37,913 nt of DNA from Candidatus Scatomonas merdavium (lineage in GTDB: Bacteria; Bacillota; Clostridia; Lachnospirales; Lachnospiraceae). The stretch lies in contig DVJR01000040.1 in the NCBI GenBank assembly GCA_018716575.1, positions 1 through 37,913 on the forward strand, written 5' to 3'. Shown piece by piece: positions 19,029 through 28,840 of this stretch; the stretch's first letter is position 1; each line of letters opens with the position of its first letter. The notes beneath the pieces were generated by a model. The model made no database searches and was not told the origin of the DNA. It was given only the letters and a program-made list of their open reading frames with translations. Position numbers and translations under genes: made by a program.

Positions 19029-20594
19029 TTATTTCGCGTAATCAGTTACGCGGCTTTCACGAATTACATTCACCTTAATCTGTCCCGGATATTCCAGCTC
19101 ACTCTCAATCTGCTTGGAAATATCCCTGGCCAGCAACACCATATCTGCATCATTGACCTGTTCCGGCACTACCATGATGCGAACCTCCCGGCCTGCCTGA
19201 ATGGCATAGGATTTCTCAACTCCCTTGAAGGAATTGGTGATATCTTCCAACTGTTTTAATCTGTTCGTATATGTCTCCAGAGTCTCTCTCCGGGCGCCGG
19301 GCCTTGCCGCAGAAATCGCATCGGCAGCCTGTACGACGCAGGCGATCAGAGACTGAGGTTCAACATCGCCATGATGTGCTTCCACAGCATTCACCACAAT
19401 GCCGGACTCCTTATACTTCCGGCAGAGCTCTGCTCCAATCTGGATGTGGGAGCCCTCCACCTCATGGTCAATTGATTTTCCGATATCATGCAACAGACCG
19501 GCACGTTTTGCCGTCCGGACATCCAGTCCCACTTCTCCGGCCAGAAGTCCTGCCAGCTGTGCAACTTCGATCGAGTGTTTTAAAGCATTCTGTCCATAGC
19601 TGGAACGGAATTTCATCCTTCCCAGCAACCGCACCAGCTCCGGATGAATACCGTGCACGCCCACTTCCAGCGTGGCCGCTTCACCTTCTTCCCGAATCAT
19701 GGTGTCTACTTCTTTCTGGGCCTTCTCCACCATCTCTTCGATGCGAGCCGGATGAATACGCCCGTCAACAATCAGTTTTTCCAAAGCAATCCTGGCGACT
19801 TCCCGCCGGATTGGATCAAATGAAGATAATACGACTGCTTCCGGCGTGTCGTCGATAATCAGATCTACGCCTGTCAGCGTTTCCAGCGTCCGGATATTTC
19901 GTCCTTCCCGTCCGATAATCCGTCCCTTCATCTCATCGCTCGGAAGCTGTACCACAGATATCGTGGATTCCGCCACGTGATCAACCGCACATTTCTGAAT
20001 AGCTGTCACTACGTAATCCTTTGCTTTGCGTCCTGCTTCTTCTTTCGCCTTGCTCTCCAGTTCCTTGTAGAGCTTGGCCGTATCAATTTTCACTTCGTCT
20101 TCAACAGATTTCAGAAGATATTCCTTTGCCTGTTCGGAGGTCAAACCGGAAATTCTTTCCAGTTCCCGTACTCCTTGATCGTGTAATTCGTCAACCTTCT
20201 TTTCTTTCTTCTTCAGCTCTGCCTCTTTTGCTGTCAGGTCGTTCTCGCGTCTCTCCAGCGTCTCCGCTTTCCGGTCCGTAGATTCCTCTTTCGCCAGTAC
20301 ACGCTTTTCATACTTCTGCAGTTCCGCTCTCCGTTCCCGGTATTCCCTGTCCTGTTCATTCTTGACTTTCAGGTTTTCCTCTTTGGCTTCCAGGAGAGCC
20401 TCTCTCTTCTTGGTTTCAGCCGTTTTTAATGCCTCATCTATTATGTTTCTGGCTTTTTCCTCGGCAGTGCCAATCTTTTCAGCATCCTGCTGAACTTTTC
20501 TGGCAACTGCAGCCTTTCCGGCAACAGGAACCGCAATAAGTACGGTGACAACCACAGCAACGGCCGCAATAATAACAGTAATTATTGGATCCAT
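19029..20594 (-). CDS. rny: Ribonuclease Y
   Basis: N-terminal TM, coiled coil, KH domain ([29 protein letters not shown]), HD domain ([17 protein letters not shown]). ATG at 20594 (ORF track uses an adjacent GTG). Confidence 0.96.
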   Translation of the reverse strand: MDPIITVIIAAVAVVVTVLIAVPVAGKAAVARKVQQDAEKIGTAEEKARNIIDEALKTAETKKREALLEAKEENLKVKNEQDREYRERRAELQKYEKRVLAKEESTDRKAETLERRENDLTAKEAELKKKEKKVDELHDQGVRELERISGLTSEQAKEYLLKSVEDEVKIDTAKLYKELESKAKEEAGRKAKDYVVTAIQKCAVDHVAESTISVVQLPSDEMKGRIIGREGRNIRTLETLTGVDLIIDDTPEAVVLSSFDPIRREVARIALEKLIVDGRIHPARIEEMVEKAQKEVDTMIREEGEAATLEVGVHGIHPELVRLLGRMKFRSSYGQNALKHSIEVAQLAGLLAGEVGLDVRTAKRAGLLHDIGKSIDHEVEGSHIQIGAELCRKYKESGIVVNAVEAHHGDVEPQSLIACVVQAADAISAARPGARRETLETYTNRLKQLEDITNSFKGVEKSYAIQAGREVRIMVVPEQVNDADMVLLARDISKQIESELEYPGQIKVNVIRESRVTDYAK

Positions 20595-20644
20595 CACAGG
20601 AGCACCTCCTTATTCAGTTTTCATTGTACATTCACAACATCTCA

Positions 20645-20673
20645 ATTTTATACTCATTTCATAAATTTGTCAA
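20645..20673 (-). promoter_or_regulatory. Putative sigma-A promoter for rny
   Basis: Minus strand TTGACA-17 nt-TAAAAT in the recX-rny gap. Confidence 0.6.
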
Positions 20674-21255
20674 TCAGTCTGCAAAGAAATTTGACAACGC
20701 TTCATCCTGATAGTCCCTCAGCGCATGACGTATGTCTCCGGAAGAAAATCCCCGCCGGGCCAGATATCCGTACAGGCGCCGCAGCTCTTTTTCTTCCAGC
20801 TTATGGGGCTGACCGGCCCTTTTCAACAGGAGCCGGCGAATCAGCACACTTTCATCGCCCGCAGCCAACGTCAGAGCCTCTTCGATCAGTTCTTCCCGTA
20901 TGCCCTTGTCCAGCAGAAATGAGCGCAGGGCGGCCCTGCTTTTCTTTCCGCCCGCGCTCATCACATAATTCTCTGCATACCTCCGGTCATTGACGTAACC
21001 GTAGGATTTCACATATTCCAGCGCCGTTCCTGTCTCTTCCGGGCCAAAGCCTTCCCGTCCCAGCCGCTCCAGCAGCTCCCGTTCCGAACGGTCCCGGCTC
21101 ATCAGCAGGCGCATGGCTCTCCGGACGGCTTCCTTTGCCCTGCCGTCCGTCCCGCGTTCCCATTCTTCAGCCGCCGCGCCATGCGCCGCTTCCCTGTCCT
21201 CCTGCTCTTCTCCGCAGGGCCAGCGCTTACCCGCGCATTGCTCTTCATACGCCAT
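20674..21255 (-). CDS. recX: Regulatory protein RecX
   Basis: AMRLLMSRDRSERELLERLGREGFGPEETGTALEYVKSYGYVNDRRYAENYV; immediately downstream of recA. Confidence 0.9.
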   Translation of the reverse strand: MAYEEQCAGKRWPCGEEQEDREAAHGAAAEEWERGTDGRAKEAVRRAMRLLMSRDRSERELLERLGREGFGPEETGTALEYVKSYGYVNDRRYAENYVMSAGGKKSRAALRSFLLDKGIREELIEEALTLAAGDESVLIRRLLLKRAGQPHKLEEKELRRLYGYLARRGFSSGDIRHALRDYQDEALSNFFAD

Positions 21256-21257
21256 AA

Positions 21258-22322
21258 TTATTCTCCGTCATTCCCGCCGGGGACTTCAGCCTGCGCTCCC
21301 TCCGGATCTCCCGACGGCAGACCTGAATCCAGGCCATAGGCCGCCCGGACCTTCGCCTCCACTTCATCCAGCACCTCCGGATGCTCCTTCAGATAGATCT
21401 TGGCATTCTCGCGGCCCTGGCCGATCTTGCCCTCATTATAGGCAAACCAGGCGCCGCTCTTCTGGATCACGCCCATGCTGACCGCCAGATCCAGCACGTC
21501 TCCCTCCCGGGAAATACCCTTGCCGAACATGATATCGAATTCCGCCTCACGGAAGGGCGGAGCCACCTTATTCTTCACCACCTTGATGCGGGTGCGGTTG
21601 CCCACCACCTCGCCGCCCTGCTTAAGGGCCTCGATCCGGCGCACATCCAGCCGCACGGAGGAATAGAACTTCAGAGCCCGTCCGCCGGTGGTAGTCTCCG
21701 GATTGCCGAACATAACGCCCACCTTCTCACGGAGCTGGTTGATAAAGATTACAATACAGTTGGTCTTGCTGATGGCCGCCGTCAGCTTCCGGCAGGCCTG
21801 AGACATCATTCTGGCCTGCAGTCCCACATGGGAGTCGCCCATATCACCGTCAATCTCCGCCTTGGGTACCAGGGCCGCCACGGAATCCACGATCACAATA
21901 TCCACGGCTCCGGAGCGCACCATGGTCTCCGTAATCTCCAGCGCCTGCTCGCCGTTGTCCGGCTGGGAAATGTACAGATTGTCAATATCCACGCCGATAT
22001 TCCTGGCGTAGACCGGATCCAGGGCATGCTCGGCGTCGATGAAGCCGGCGATGCCGCCCCTCTTCTGCACCTCCGCCACCATATGAAGGGCCACCGTCGT
22101 CTTACCGGAGGACTCCGGCCCGTAGATCTCCACAATCCTGCCCTTGGGCACGCCGCCCAGTCCCAGGGCGATGTCCAGGCTCAGAGCGCCTGTGGGCACC
22201 GTCTCCACGTTCATATTCGCGCCGGAATCTCCCAGCTTCATGACGGCTCCCTTCCCATACTGCCTCTCGATCTGCCCCAGCGCCGCGTCCAGGGCCTTCA
22301 TTTTATCCTCATGATTTGCCAT
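21258..22322 (-). CDS. recA: Recombinase RecA
   Basis: [23 protein letters not shown], Walker [40 protein letters not shown]. Start placed at [12 protein letters not shown]. Confidence 0.98.
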   Translation of the reverse strand: MANHEDKMKALDAALGQIERQYGKGAVMKLGDSGANMNVETVPTGALSLDIALGLGGVPKGRIVEIYGPESSGKTTVALHMVAEVQKRGGIAGFIDAEHALDPVYARNIGVDIDNLYISQPDNGEQALEITETMVRSGAVDIVIVDSVAALVPKAEIDGDMGDSHVGLQARMMSQACRKLTAAISKTNCIVIFINQLREKVGVMFGNPETTTGGRALKFYSSVRLDVRRIEALKQGGEVVGNRTRIKVVKNKVAPPFREAEFDIMFGKGISREGDVLDLAVSMGVIQKSGAWFAYNEGKIGQGRENAKIYLKEHPEVLDEVEAKVRAAYGLDSGLPSGDPEGAQAEVPGGNDGE

Positions 22323-22341
22323 AACAATCTCCTTTTCACAT

Positions 22342-22354
22342 GAACACATGTTCG
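22342..22354 (-). promoter_or_regulatory. LexA (DinR-type) SOS box upstream of recA
   Basis: Minus strand CGAACATGTGTTC matches the Gram-positive consensus CGAACRNRYGTTY; lies between promoter and start codon. Confidence 0.88.
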
Positions 22355-22367
22355 TTTCGCTATTAGA

Positions 22368-22396
22368 ATCATATTACACTTTTTCCCCGTTGTCAA
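22368..22396 (-). promoter_or_regulatory. recA promoter
   Basis: Minus strand TTGACA-17 nt-TATGAT, followed closely by the LexA box. Confidence 0.8.
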
Positions 22397-22687
22397 CACA
22401 AATTTCCGCCTGTCCGCGCCGGCTGCGAAAAAGCAAAAACTGCCGTTATTCTGTTGTACTCCTCAGGGAAATGCCGCAGCGACCGCTGCCGCCAGATGAT
22501 AGTATCACTTTAACACACCGGCAGGCCGCCGTCAACGATCCGTGGAAATTTTTATCCGGTTTTTCTGAATAAGCAGGAAATACAGAAGTTCTCTGGACTT
22601 CAGCCAAAGCTTTCCTGCCGATAGAGCATTTACTCCTTGTCTGTTTTACAACTGCACAGAGCCAGCCGGTCCGTCAGCAGACAAGAC

Positions 22688-22756
22688 GAATATAGCAGAA
22701 TACAGTGGCGGGAAAGCCCTGAAACGGTCTTCCCGCCACTGTATTCTGCCATATTC
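22688..22756. repeat. Long imperfect inverted repeat (27-bp arms, one mismatch) between glgA and recA
   Basis: GAATATAGCAGAATACAGTGGCGGGAA ... TTCCCGCCACTGTATTCTGCCATATTC; inner 20 bp perfect (22695-22714 with 22730-22749), 15-nt loop. Confidence 0.95.
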
Positions 22757-22840
22757 TTAAAGCAAGCCTCTCAACCCTGGAACCGCCTGCATCCGACTGT
22801 CCTCAGGGGTATTCAGAAGCAGCCATCTCCGAAAGCCTTC

Positions 22841-24280
22841 TTAAGCCAGCCAGTCGTACAGCTCCTGATACTGCCGCGCCGAGTTGCCCCAGGAATAATC
22901 CTGCGCCATGGCCCGGTCCACAATCTTGTTCCATTCCCGTTTCCGATCGTAATAAATCCTCTCCGCGTAACGGATGGTGCCCAGCATCTCATGGGCGTTG
23001 TAATTGGCGAAAGAAAATCCCGTTCCGGTTCCTTCGTATTCATTGTAGGGCTCCACCGTATCCTTCAGGCCGCCCGTCTCCCGGACGATGGGCACCGTCC
23101 CGTACCGCAGGCTCATGAGCTGGCTCAGGCCGCAGGGCTCGAACAGCGACGGCATCAGGAAGGCATCGCAGGCCGCATAGATCTTGTGGGACAGCTCCTC
23201 GGAATAATAGATATTCGCGGAAACCTTCTTATCATACTTCCAGGCGTAGTGCCGGAACATATTCTCATATTTCGGATCGCCGGTACCCAGAACCATCAGC
23301 TGAATGCCGTCCTGGCACATCTCTTCCATCATGTAGGCGATCAGATCGAAGCCCTTCTGGTCGGTCAGCCGGGAGACGATGCCGATCATCATAGTCTTGG
23401 GATCCACGTCCAGGCCCATATCCTGCTGCAGGGCCGTCTTGTTCCTGGACTTCTCCTTCCGGAAGGTACGGGCACTGTAATTCTTGTAGATATACCGGTC
23501 GGTCTCCGGATTGTACTCATCGTAATCAATGCCGTTGACAATCCCCCTCAGGTCATGCTCCCTGGCACGCATCAGGCCGTCCAGTCCCTCGCCGTAGAAC
23601 GGGGTCTTGATCTCCTCCGCATAGGTTCTGCTGACGGTGGTAATAGCGTCGGCATACACCAGGCCGCCCTTCAGATAATTGGCGTCCTTGTTGAATTCCA
23701 GCTTATCCGGCGTGAAGTAATAATCCGCCAGTCCGGTGATGCTCTTCACGCTCTTGATATCCCACACGCCCTGGAATTTCAGGTTGTGTATGGTCATAAC
23801 CGTCTTAATCCCCCGGAAAAACTCACTGCCCTGGAACCGTTCATGCAGATACACGGGAACCAGTCCCGTCTGCCAGTCGTGACAGTGAATAATGTCCGGC
23901 CGAAAATCAATTACAGGCAGCACCGACAGAACTGCCTTTGAGAAAAACGCGAACTTTTCCAAATCCCAGGGCATGCCCGCATAGGGACGATCTCCTGAGA
24001 AATGCTCTTCATTATCTATAAAATAAAACCGGATGCCTTCATACTCTGCAGTCAGTATCCCCACATACTGCTGCCGCCAGTTCAGATCCAGATAAAAACT
24101 GGTGATATACTGCATCTGGTTCTTGAATTCTTCCTTTATCATGGAGTATTTGGGAATAATGACTCTGACGTCAAAATATTCCTTCGGAAAACATTTCGGA
24201 AGCGAGCCTACCACATCAGCCAGCCCTCCCGTCTTGATAAACGGCACGCTTTCAGACGCTACGAACAAAATCTTTTTCAT
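22841..24280 (-). CDS. glgA: Glycogen synthase (ADP-glucose type, GT5)
   Basis: MKKILFVASESVPFIKTGGLADVVGSLPK, FHCHDWQTG-like HCHDWQTGLVPVYL, C-terminal MPSLFEPCGLSQLMSLRYGTVPIVRETGGLKDTV. Confidence 0.96.
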   Translation of the reverse strand: MKKILFVASESVPFIKTGGLADVVGSLPKCFPKEYFDVRVIIPKYSMIKEEFKNQMQYITSFYLDLNWRQQYVGILTAEYEGIRFYFIDNEEHFSGDRPYAGMPWDLEKFAFFSKAVLSVLPVIDFRPDIIHCHDWQTGLVPVYLHERFQGSEFFRGIKTVMTIHNLKFQGVWDIKSVKSITGLADYYFTPDKLEFNKDANYLKGGLVYADAITTVSRTYAEEIKTPFYGEGLDGLMRAREHDLRGIVNGIDYDEYNPETDRYIYKNYSARTFRKEKSRNKTALQQDMGLDVDPKTMMIGIVSRLTDQKGFDLIAYMMEEMCQDGIQLMVLGTGDPKYENMFRHYAWKYDKKVSANIYYSEELSHKIYAACDAFLMPSLFEPCGLSQLMSLRYGTVPIVRETGGLKDTVEPYNEYEGTGTGFSFANYNAHEMLGTIRYAERIYYDRKREWNKIVDRAMAQDYSWGNSARQYQELYDWLA

Positions 24281-24431
24281 ATGTGGAAAATCCCCCTTTT
24301 CCGGTATTCGCCGCCAGGACAAAAGCCTGTCAGACCTGACTAAATTATACCTTATCAAAAGTGCCCCGTCAACCCGGATGCCTGGGGTGCAAAGCCGGTT
24401 TTCCATCGAACGAAAAACCCGGCCCGCCTGC

Positions 24432-25220
24432 TCAGTTCTTATATTCCAGACGGATTTTATCAGCGATCAGCGCGATGAATTCCGAATTGGTCGGCTTGCC
24501 CTTCCCGGTGCTGACCGTATAACCGAACAGCTCGTCTATGGTATCCATTTTGCCGCGGCTCCACGCCACTTCGATGGCATGGCGTATGGCCCGCTCCACA
24601 CGGCTCGGCGTGGTCTGATATTTCTTCGCAATAGTGGGATACAGAATTTTGGTAATGGAGTTCAGCATCTCCATATCATCCACCGAAAGAATAATCGCAT
24701 CTCTCAGATACTGATAACCCTTGATATGTGCCGGAACACCGATTTCATGAATAATATTTGTCACATCCAGTTCCAGATTACGTTCCTGCCGGCTGCTTCT
24801 TCCGTCTCTGGCGCCGCCGTTTCCCTCTCTTCTCCTGGCAGATATACCACGGACGTTCTTGATACGGTTCAGAAGCATATCATTGTCAAACGGTTTCAGA
24901 ATGTAGTAAGCCGCGCCCAGATTGAACGCATCCTCTGTGATTCTGTCCTGTCCCACAGCAGAAACCACAATAAACGCGGGATGCTTTTTCAAAGTCGTAT
25001 CCTGATTGACTTTCTCCATCATCGTAAGGCCGTCCATTTTCGGCATAATGATATCCAGCAGAACAACATCCGGTTGTTTTTGCCGTATGATCTCATACAG
25101 ATCTTTTCCGTTATCGGCGCTTCCGACCAGTTCCAGCTCCCGGTCATTTTCAATCAGCGTACCGAAAAGATCCAGTATCCGTTCATTGTCATCGGCTACT
25201 GCAACATTCAACTTGTCCAT
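24432..25220 (-). CDS. spo0A: Sporulation transcription factor Spo0A
   Basis: Receiver [19 protein letters not shown]...[15 protein letters not shown]-terminal effector domain [18 protein letters not shown]...[20 protein letters not shown]. Confidence 0.97.
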   Translation of the reverse strand: MDKLNVAVADDNERILDLFGTLIENDRELELVGSADNGKDLYEIIRQKQPDVVLLDIIMPKMDGLTMMEKVNQDTTLKKHPAFIVVSAVGQDRITEDAFNLGAAYYILKPFDNDMLLNRIKNVRGISARRREGNGGARDGRSSRQERNLELDVTNIIHEIGVPAHIKGYQYLRDAIILSVDDMEMLNSITKILYPTIAKKYQTTPSRVERAIRHAIEVAWSRGKMDTIDELFGYTVSTGKGKPTNSEFIALIADKIRLEYKN

Positions 25221-25315
25221 ACTATCTCCTCCATAATTCATTCAGCTTTCTATCCATGTTTGTAAAAGACGGGCACCCTTTGTAACTTTTTCTATTCCTT
25301 CCAAACACTATCTGT

Positions 25316-25344
25316 ATTATATGAATTATGGACTACTAATTCAA
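25316..25344 (-). promoter_or_regulatory. Putative sigma-A promoter of spo0A
   Basis: Minus strand TTGAAT-17 nt-TATAAT about 95 nt upstream of the start. Confidence 0.6.
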
Positions 25345-25373
25345 TAGATTTTATGGCACAACGTTCATTTTCG

Positions 25374-25382
25374 TTCGACAAA
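25374..25382 (-). promoter_or_regulatory. Putative Spo0A-binding 0A box upstream of spo0A
   Basis: Minus strand TTTGTCGAA, matching the B. subtilis-type 0A box, about 30 nt upstream of the -35. Confidence 0.6.
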
Positions 25383-25510
25383 TATTTTATTTATATGATA
25401 TTTTCTGACATTTCATATTTTTACATTATTTTGCATAATTCTTTTTATTTTTACATTTTTTGATATAATTCAGCAAATTCTGATTTGTTTCGTCATATAT
25501 TTTCTTTCTG

Positions 25511-27046
25511 TCAGAAGCCATCCTTTTTTAACTCTGCCACCTGTCTCTGAAGCTCTGTTTCCTCATCGGATACAACCATCAGATCCAGATTTTTCTGATA
25601 CCTTTCACAGCTGCATACGCTCAGAAATTCAGCTGCCGCGCTATTCATGGACAAAGATGTCATGAAATATCCCAGCTCTTCTCCCCGCCCTACGCTGTGT
25701 TCCAGAAAGGCCATACACCGCTCCACCATATCGCGAAGCTCACCTGATAACCTTTCTTCTGATTTCCGCTCTTTCTCAAGCCATCCGTGAAGCCTCCCGA
25801 GCCCTTCCGCGCAGTCAGCGATTCTCTCTTCCTTCAGCCTGTACCGCCATTGTCCCAGGAAACGTCCGGCCGCTTCATCCCTCCGGCTTTCTTCTTCCGA
25901 AATCAGACGATGTTCTTCCTTTACCTGCAGCGCTTTTTCAAACTGCTCCAGGAAATCTCCCAGCAGCTGATCCACATTTCTGATATCTTTCCGATCCTTC
26001 CATTCAGAAAGCTGGCTGAAAAGCTCTTCCTTCCGCACAGTCAGCCGCCGGCCTTCCGCCCATGCCTCCATCCTGTCATACAAGCCTTCAAGCATCATCT
26101 GCATCACGCTGTATTGTTCATCCGGAACCGCTTCGGCCATCATTTTTTCCTGGCGCCGCAGCCTTTCTCCGTCCATGGTTCCGGACAGCAGCTCCGCCGG
26201 AGCGTATTCCTTCTTTCGGGTTCGGAACATCCGGTAGTATGCGGCAAAATCCCCACAGATTTTTCCGCAGTGCAGATATTCCCCGATCACCTCCTCCGTC
26301 ACCGGAAACTCTGCCGCCTCATACGCCTTCAGCAGCACGGACAGATCTTCCCATCCCCGTGCCGTCACGAATTCCCTGTCTCCTCTGGTCTCTTCTATAT
26401 AATAGAAATTCCGGGGCTTTGCTGAAAGGTAGGACAGAATGGCACTGTGGATTCCCCGGCCGGAAGCATACGCCTTCCAGACCGGAAAATCAATGCCGAT
26501 CTCCATCGTCTTTACCCGGTCCAGCGTCACCACGTCAAAATTCCGGGCGGATTTGTTGTATTCCGGCGGATTGCCTGCAGCCACGATTACCCAGCCCTCG
26601 GGTACGCGGTGAGTTCCGAAGGTTTTATTCTGCAGAAACTGAAGCATGGTAGGAGTCAGGGTTTCCGACACACAGTTGATCTCGTCGATAAACAGAATCC
26701 CCTCTCTGGCGCCGGTCTGCTCCATGCATTCGTATACGGATGCGATAATCTCTGACATGGTATACTCCGTCACTGTTACTTTCCGGTCCTGATACGTCCG
26801 TTCTTCCACCACCGGCAGACCTACTGCGCTCTGGCGGGTATGGTGAGTAATCGTATAAGCCACCAGCCCCACGCCGCATTCCTCCGCTGCCTGACGGATG
26901 ATAGCCGTCTTGCCGATTCCAGGCGGCCCGATCAGCAGCACCGGTCTCTGATGTACCACGGGAATCCGGTATCTTCCATTTTCATCCTTTGCCGTATAGA
27001 TCCTGACAGTCCGGATGATCTCTTCCTTTGCTTCCTGTATATTCAT
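25511..27046 (-). CDS. MoxR-type AAA+ ATPase
   Basis: Walker A LLIGPPGIGKTAIIRQ, Walker B ILFIDEINCV, sensor region VIVAAGNPPEYNKSARNFDVVTLDRV. Confidence 0.9.
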   Translation of the reverse strand: MNIQEAKEEIIRTVRIYTAKDENGRYRIPVVHQRPVLLIGPPGIGKTAIIRQAAEECGVGLVAYTITHHTRQSAVGLPVVEERTYQDRKVTVTEYTMSEIIASVYECMEQTGAREGILFIDEINCVSETLTPTMLQFLQNKTFGTHRVPEGWVIVAAGNPPEYNKSARNFDVVTLDRVKTMEIGIDFPVWKAYASGRGIHSAILSYLSAKPRNFYYIEETRGDREFVTARGWEDLSVLLKAYEAAEFPVTEEVIGEYLHCGKICGDFAAYYRMFRTRKKEYAPAELLSGTMDGERLRRQEKMMAEAVPDEQYSVMQMMLEGLYDRMEAWAEGRRLTVRKEELFSQLSEWKDRKDIRNVDQLLGDFLEQFEKALQVKEEHRLISEEESRRDEAAGRFLGQWRYRLKEERIADCAEGLGRLHGWLEKERKSEERLSGELRDMVERCMAFLEHSVGRGEELGYFMTSLSMNSAAAEFLSVCSCERYQKNLDLMVVSDEETELQRQVAELKKDGF

Positions 27047-27047
27047 T

Positions 27048-28724
27048 TTATTCGTCCTCCAGTTTCAGCCCCAGATTCAGCCGGAGTCCCCATTCGGGAA
27101 TCTCCTGCTTCTCATACCGGCTGTTCAGAAATATAAATGCAGTCTCATAGGCGGGCTTTTCCACGGGATATACCCCATCTCCGTCCGTAAAATACAGCAG
27201 TCCCTTCAGATGCAGAATCTGCTTTTCCTCTATCATCTGATCTACCAGCCGGAACACCGGGCGGAAATCTGTCCCGCCCAGCCCTTTCACCGTCACATGA
27301 TCGATGTAATCCAGGAATTCATCTCTGGAACGGACCACCACATGCTCCTGGATCATCGAATCGCACTGTATGATATGAACCTGCATTTTATGGAAAAAAT
27401 TTCCCCGCTCCGTGAGAATCCGGCAGGTTTCCTCCAGAAACTGCCGGACTACCCGGCCGGAACAGGAGCCGGAAGTATCAATGGCAATCACCATCTCATC
27501 CAGTTTATGGGTTTCCCGGTATTCCAGCGGCTCCAGAAATACAATCCCCCGGTAATGAGTGCGGCTGTACCAGTAGGGAAGATAATCGAAATTTTCCAGA
27601 TCCAGCTCCACCTCTTCCCGGCAGACCATAAACTCCTCCAGAAACCGCCTGTAGTCGTAGCCCTTTTTCCGCCGGACGGCCACCTGCTGTACGGCGCCTC
27701 CTGCGGCGGTACCGGCCTTCTGGTGGCTGCTGTCCGTCCGGAGTCCCATTTCCTTTCTCAGGCGATTCCACTTTCTCACAAACTGCACGCTGTCCGACTG
27801 TCCTTCTCCCCCGGACGGGGCCCCTTTCTGTTCCCGCCCTTCCGGCAACCGCTCTTCCTTTTTCCGGTATTTCCTCCATAACCGGTGATCGTCTATTTGA
27901 AACGCTTCCTCCAGTCGGAGGAGCCTGGCTTCCTCCGGCCGCTTTGCCCGCAGGGCCTCATACAGCTCCTCCGCGCTCCGCCACCGCCGCAGGATTCCGT
28001 TTTCCTTCAGCAGATAGCTTCGGGTATCCGCTCCGTCCCTTATGAGCCCCCGTATGTTCCAGCGGTCCAGCAGCCGCTCCGTCTGTATGTCGCAGGCCAG
28101 ATTCCAGAGACGCTCTTCCTTGCCTCTGCCCAGCACCGGGTGCAGATACAGGTTGTGCAGCGTCAGATGCAGCAGGCTCCGGGCCACCAGATCAGGTGAA
28201 TCCAGGTAGGCCGTCAGCAGCGCTTCTCTGTCATAATACACGGCGAAACCGTCGCCCGCCAGATAACAGACCCGCTTTCCTTCCAGGAATTTCATGGTTC
28301 CCAGAGCCTCCGCCATACCCGGCAGCCTGAGGCGGAGCTTCTTTCCTGTCAGCTTCCAGATTCTGCCGCACAGTTCCTCCGCAGAACTGCGCTCCGGACC
28401 GCGGGGCTCTTCCGCCTTCCCGGCCGTCCCGCAAAGCCATGCCCACACTTCCATTTCATGCAGCTCTGATGCCTGCGCCCGATAACCGGCCATATACTGT
28501 GCCTCCAGCCAGCCCAGTTTCTCCATAGCCTTAATTCCGTCCAGATCTCCCTGCCGTATCAGCTCTGTGACCGCAGAGCGCTTTCGATAGCTCAGATACT
28601 GCATCAGCTCTTTTTTGTCCTCTTCCGGCACCTGGGCCGACGGATGCAGAGCATCCAATGCCAGAGACAGTTTCTTTGCCTCTCTGCGGGCCCTGTGAAA
28701 TTCTTCCAAAATCGCTCCGCTCAT
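27048..28724 (-). CDS. VWA-like / DUF2201 putative metallopeptidase-related protein
   Basis: C-terminal MIDAS-like IAIDTSGSCSG and FTDGDG; N-terminal LLHLTLHNLYLHP...WNLACDIQTERLLD. Start moved to MSGAILEEF because AGGAG precedes it and the ORF-track start lies in a terminator. Confidence 0.85.
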   Translation of the reverse strand: MSGAILEEFHRARREAKKLSLALDALHPSAQVPEEDKKELMQYLSYRKRSAVTELIRQGDLDGIKAMEKLGWLEAQYMAGYRAQASELHEMEVWAWLCGTAGKAEEPRGPERSSAEELCGRIWKLTGKKLRLRLPGMAEALGTMKFLEGKRVCYLAGDGFAVYYDREALLTAYLDSPDLVARSLLHLTLHNLYLHPVLGRGKEERLWNLACDIQTERLLDRWNIRGLIRDGADTRSYLLKENGILRRWRSAEELYEALRAKRPEEARLLRLEEAFQIDDHRLWRKYRKKEERLPEGREQKGAPSGGEGQSDSVQFVRKWNRLRKEMGLRTDSSHQKAGTAAGGAVQQVAVRRKKGYDYRRFLEEFMVCREEVELDLENFDYLPYWYSRTHYRGIVFLEPLEYRETHKLDEMVIAIDTSGSCSGRVVRQFLEETCRILTERGNFFHKMQVHIIQCDSMIQEHVVVRSRDEFLDYIDHVTVKGLGGTDFRPVFRLVDQMIEEKQILHLKGLLYFTDGDGVYPVEKPAYETAFIFLNSRYEKQEIPEWGLRLNLGLKLEDE

Positions 28725-28758
28725 TTTTCTCTCCTGCCTGTATGCTTCCCTTTCCTCG

Positions 28759-28818
28759 AAAAAAGGATGTCTCAAAACAAAAACAGCTTTTGCCAAGCGT
28801 TATTGTTTCGAGGCATCC
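28759..28818 (-). terminator. Rho-independent terminator after the BMC gene pair
   Basis: Minus strand GGATGCCTCGAAACAA ... TTGTTTTGAGACATCC followed by TTTTTT. Confidence 0.8.
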
Positions 28819-28840
28819 CTTCTCCTGTTATAACCGGTTA

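Noticed and set aside
21381-22343. 320-aa plus-strand ORF opposite recA
   Set aside because: Shadow ORF; recA is unambiguous.
22637-23941. 434-aa plus-strand ORF spanning the intergenic hairpin and glgA antisense
   Set aside because: Mostly antisense to glgA; hairpin arms only fortuitously translated.
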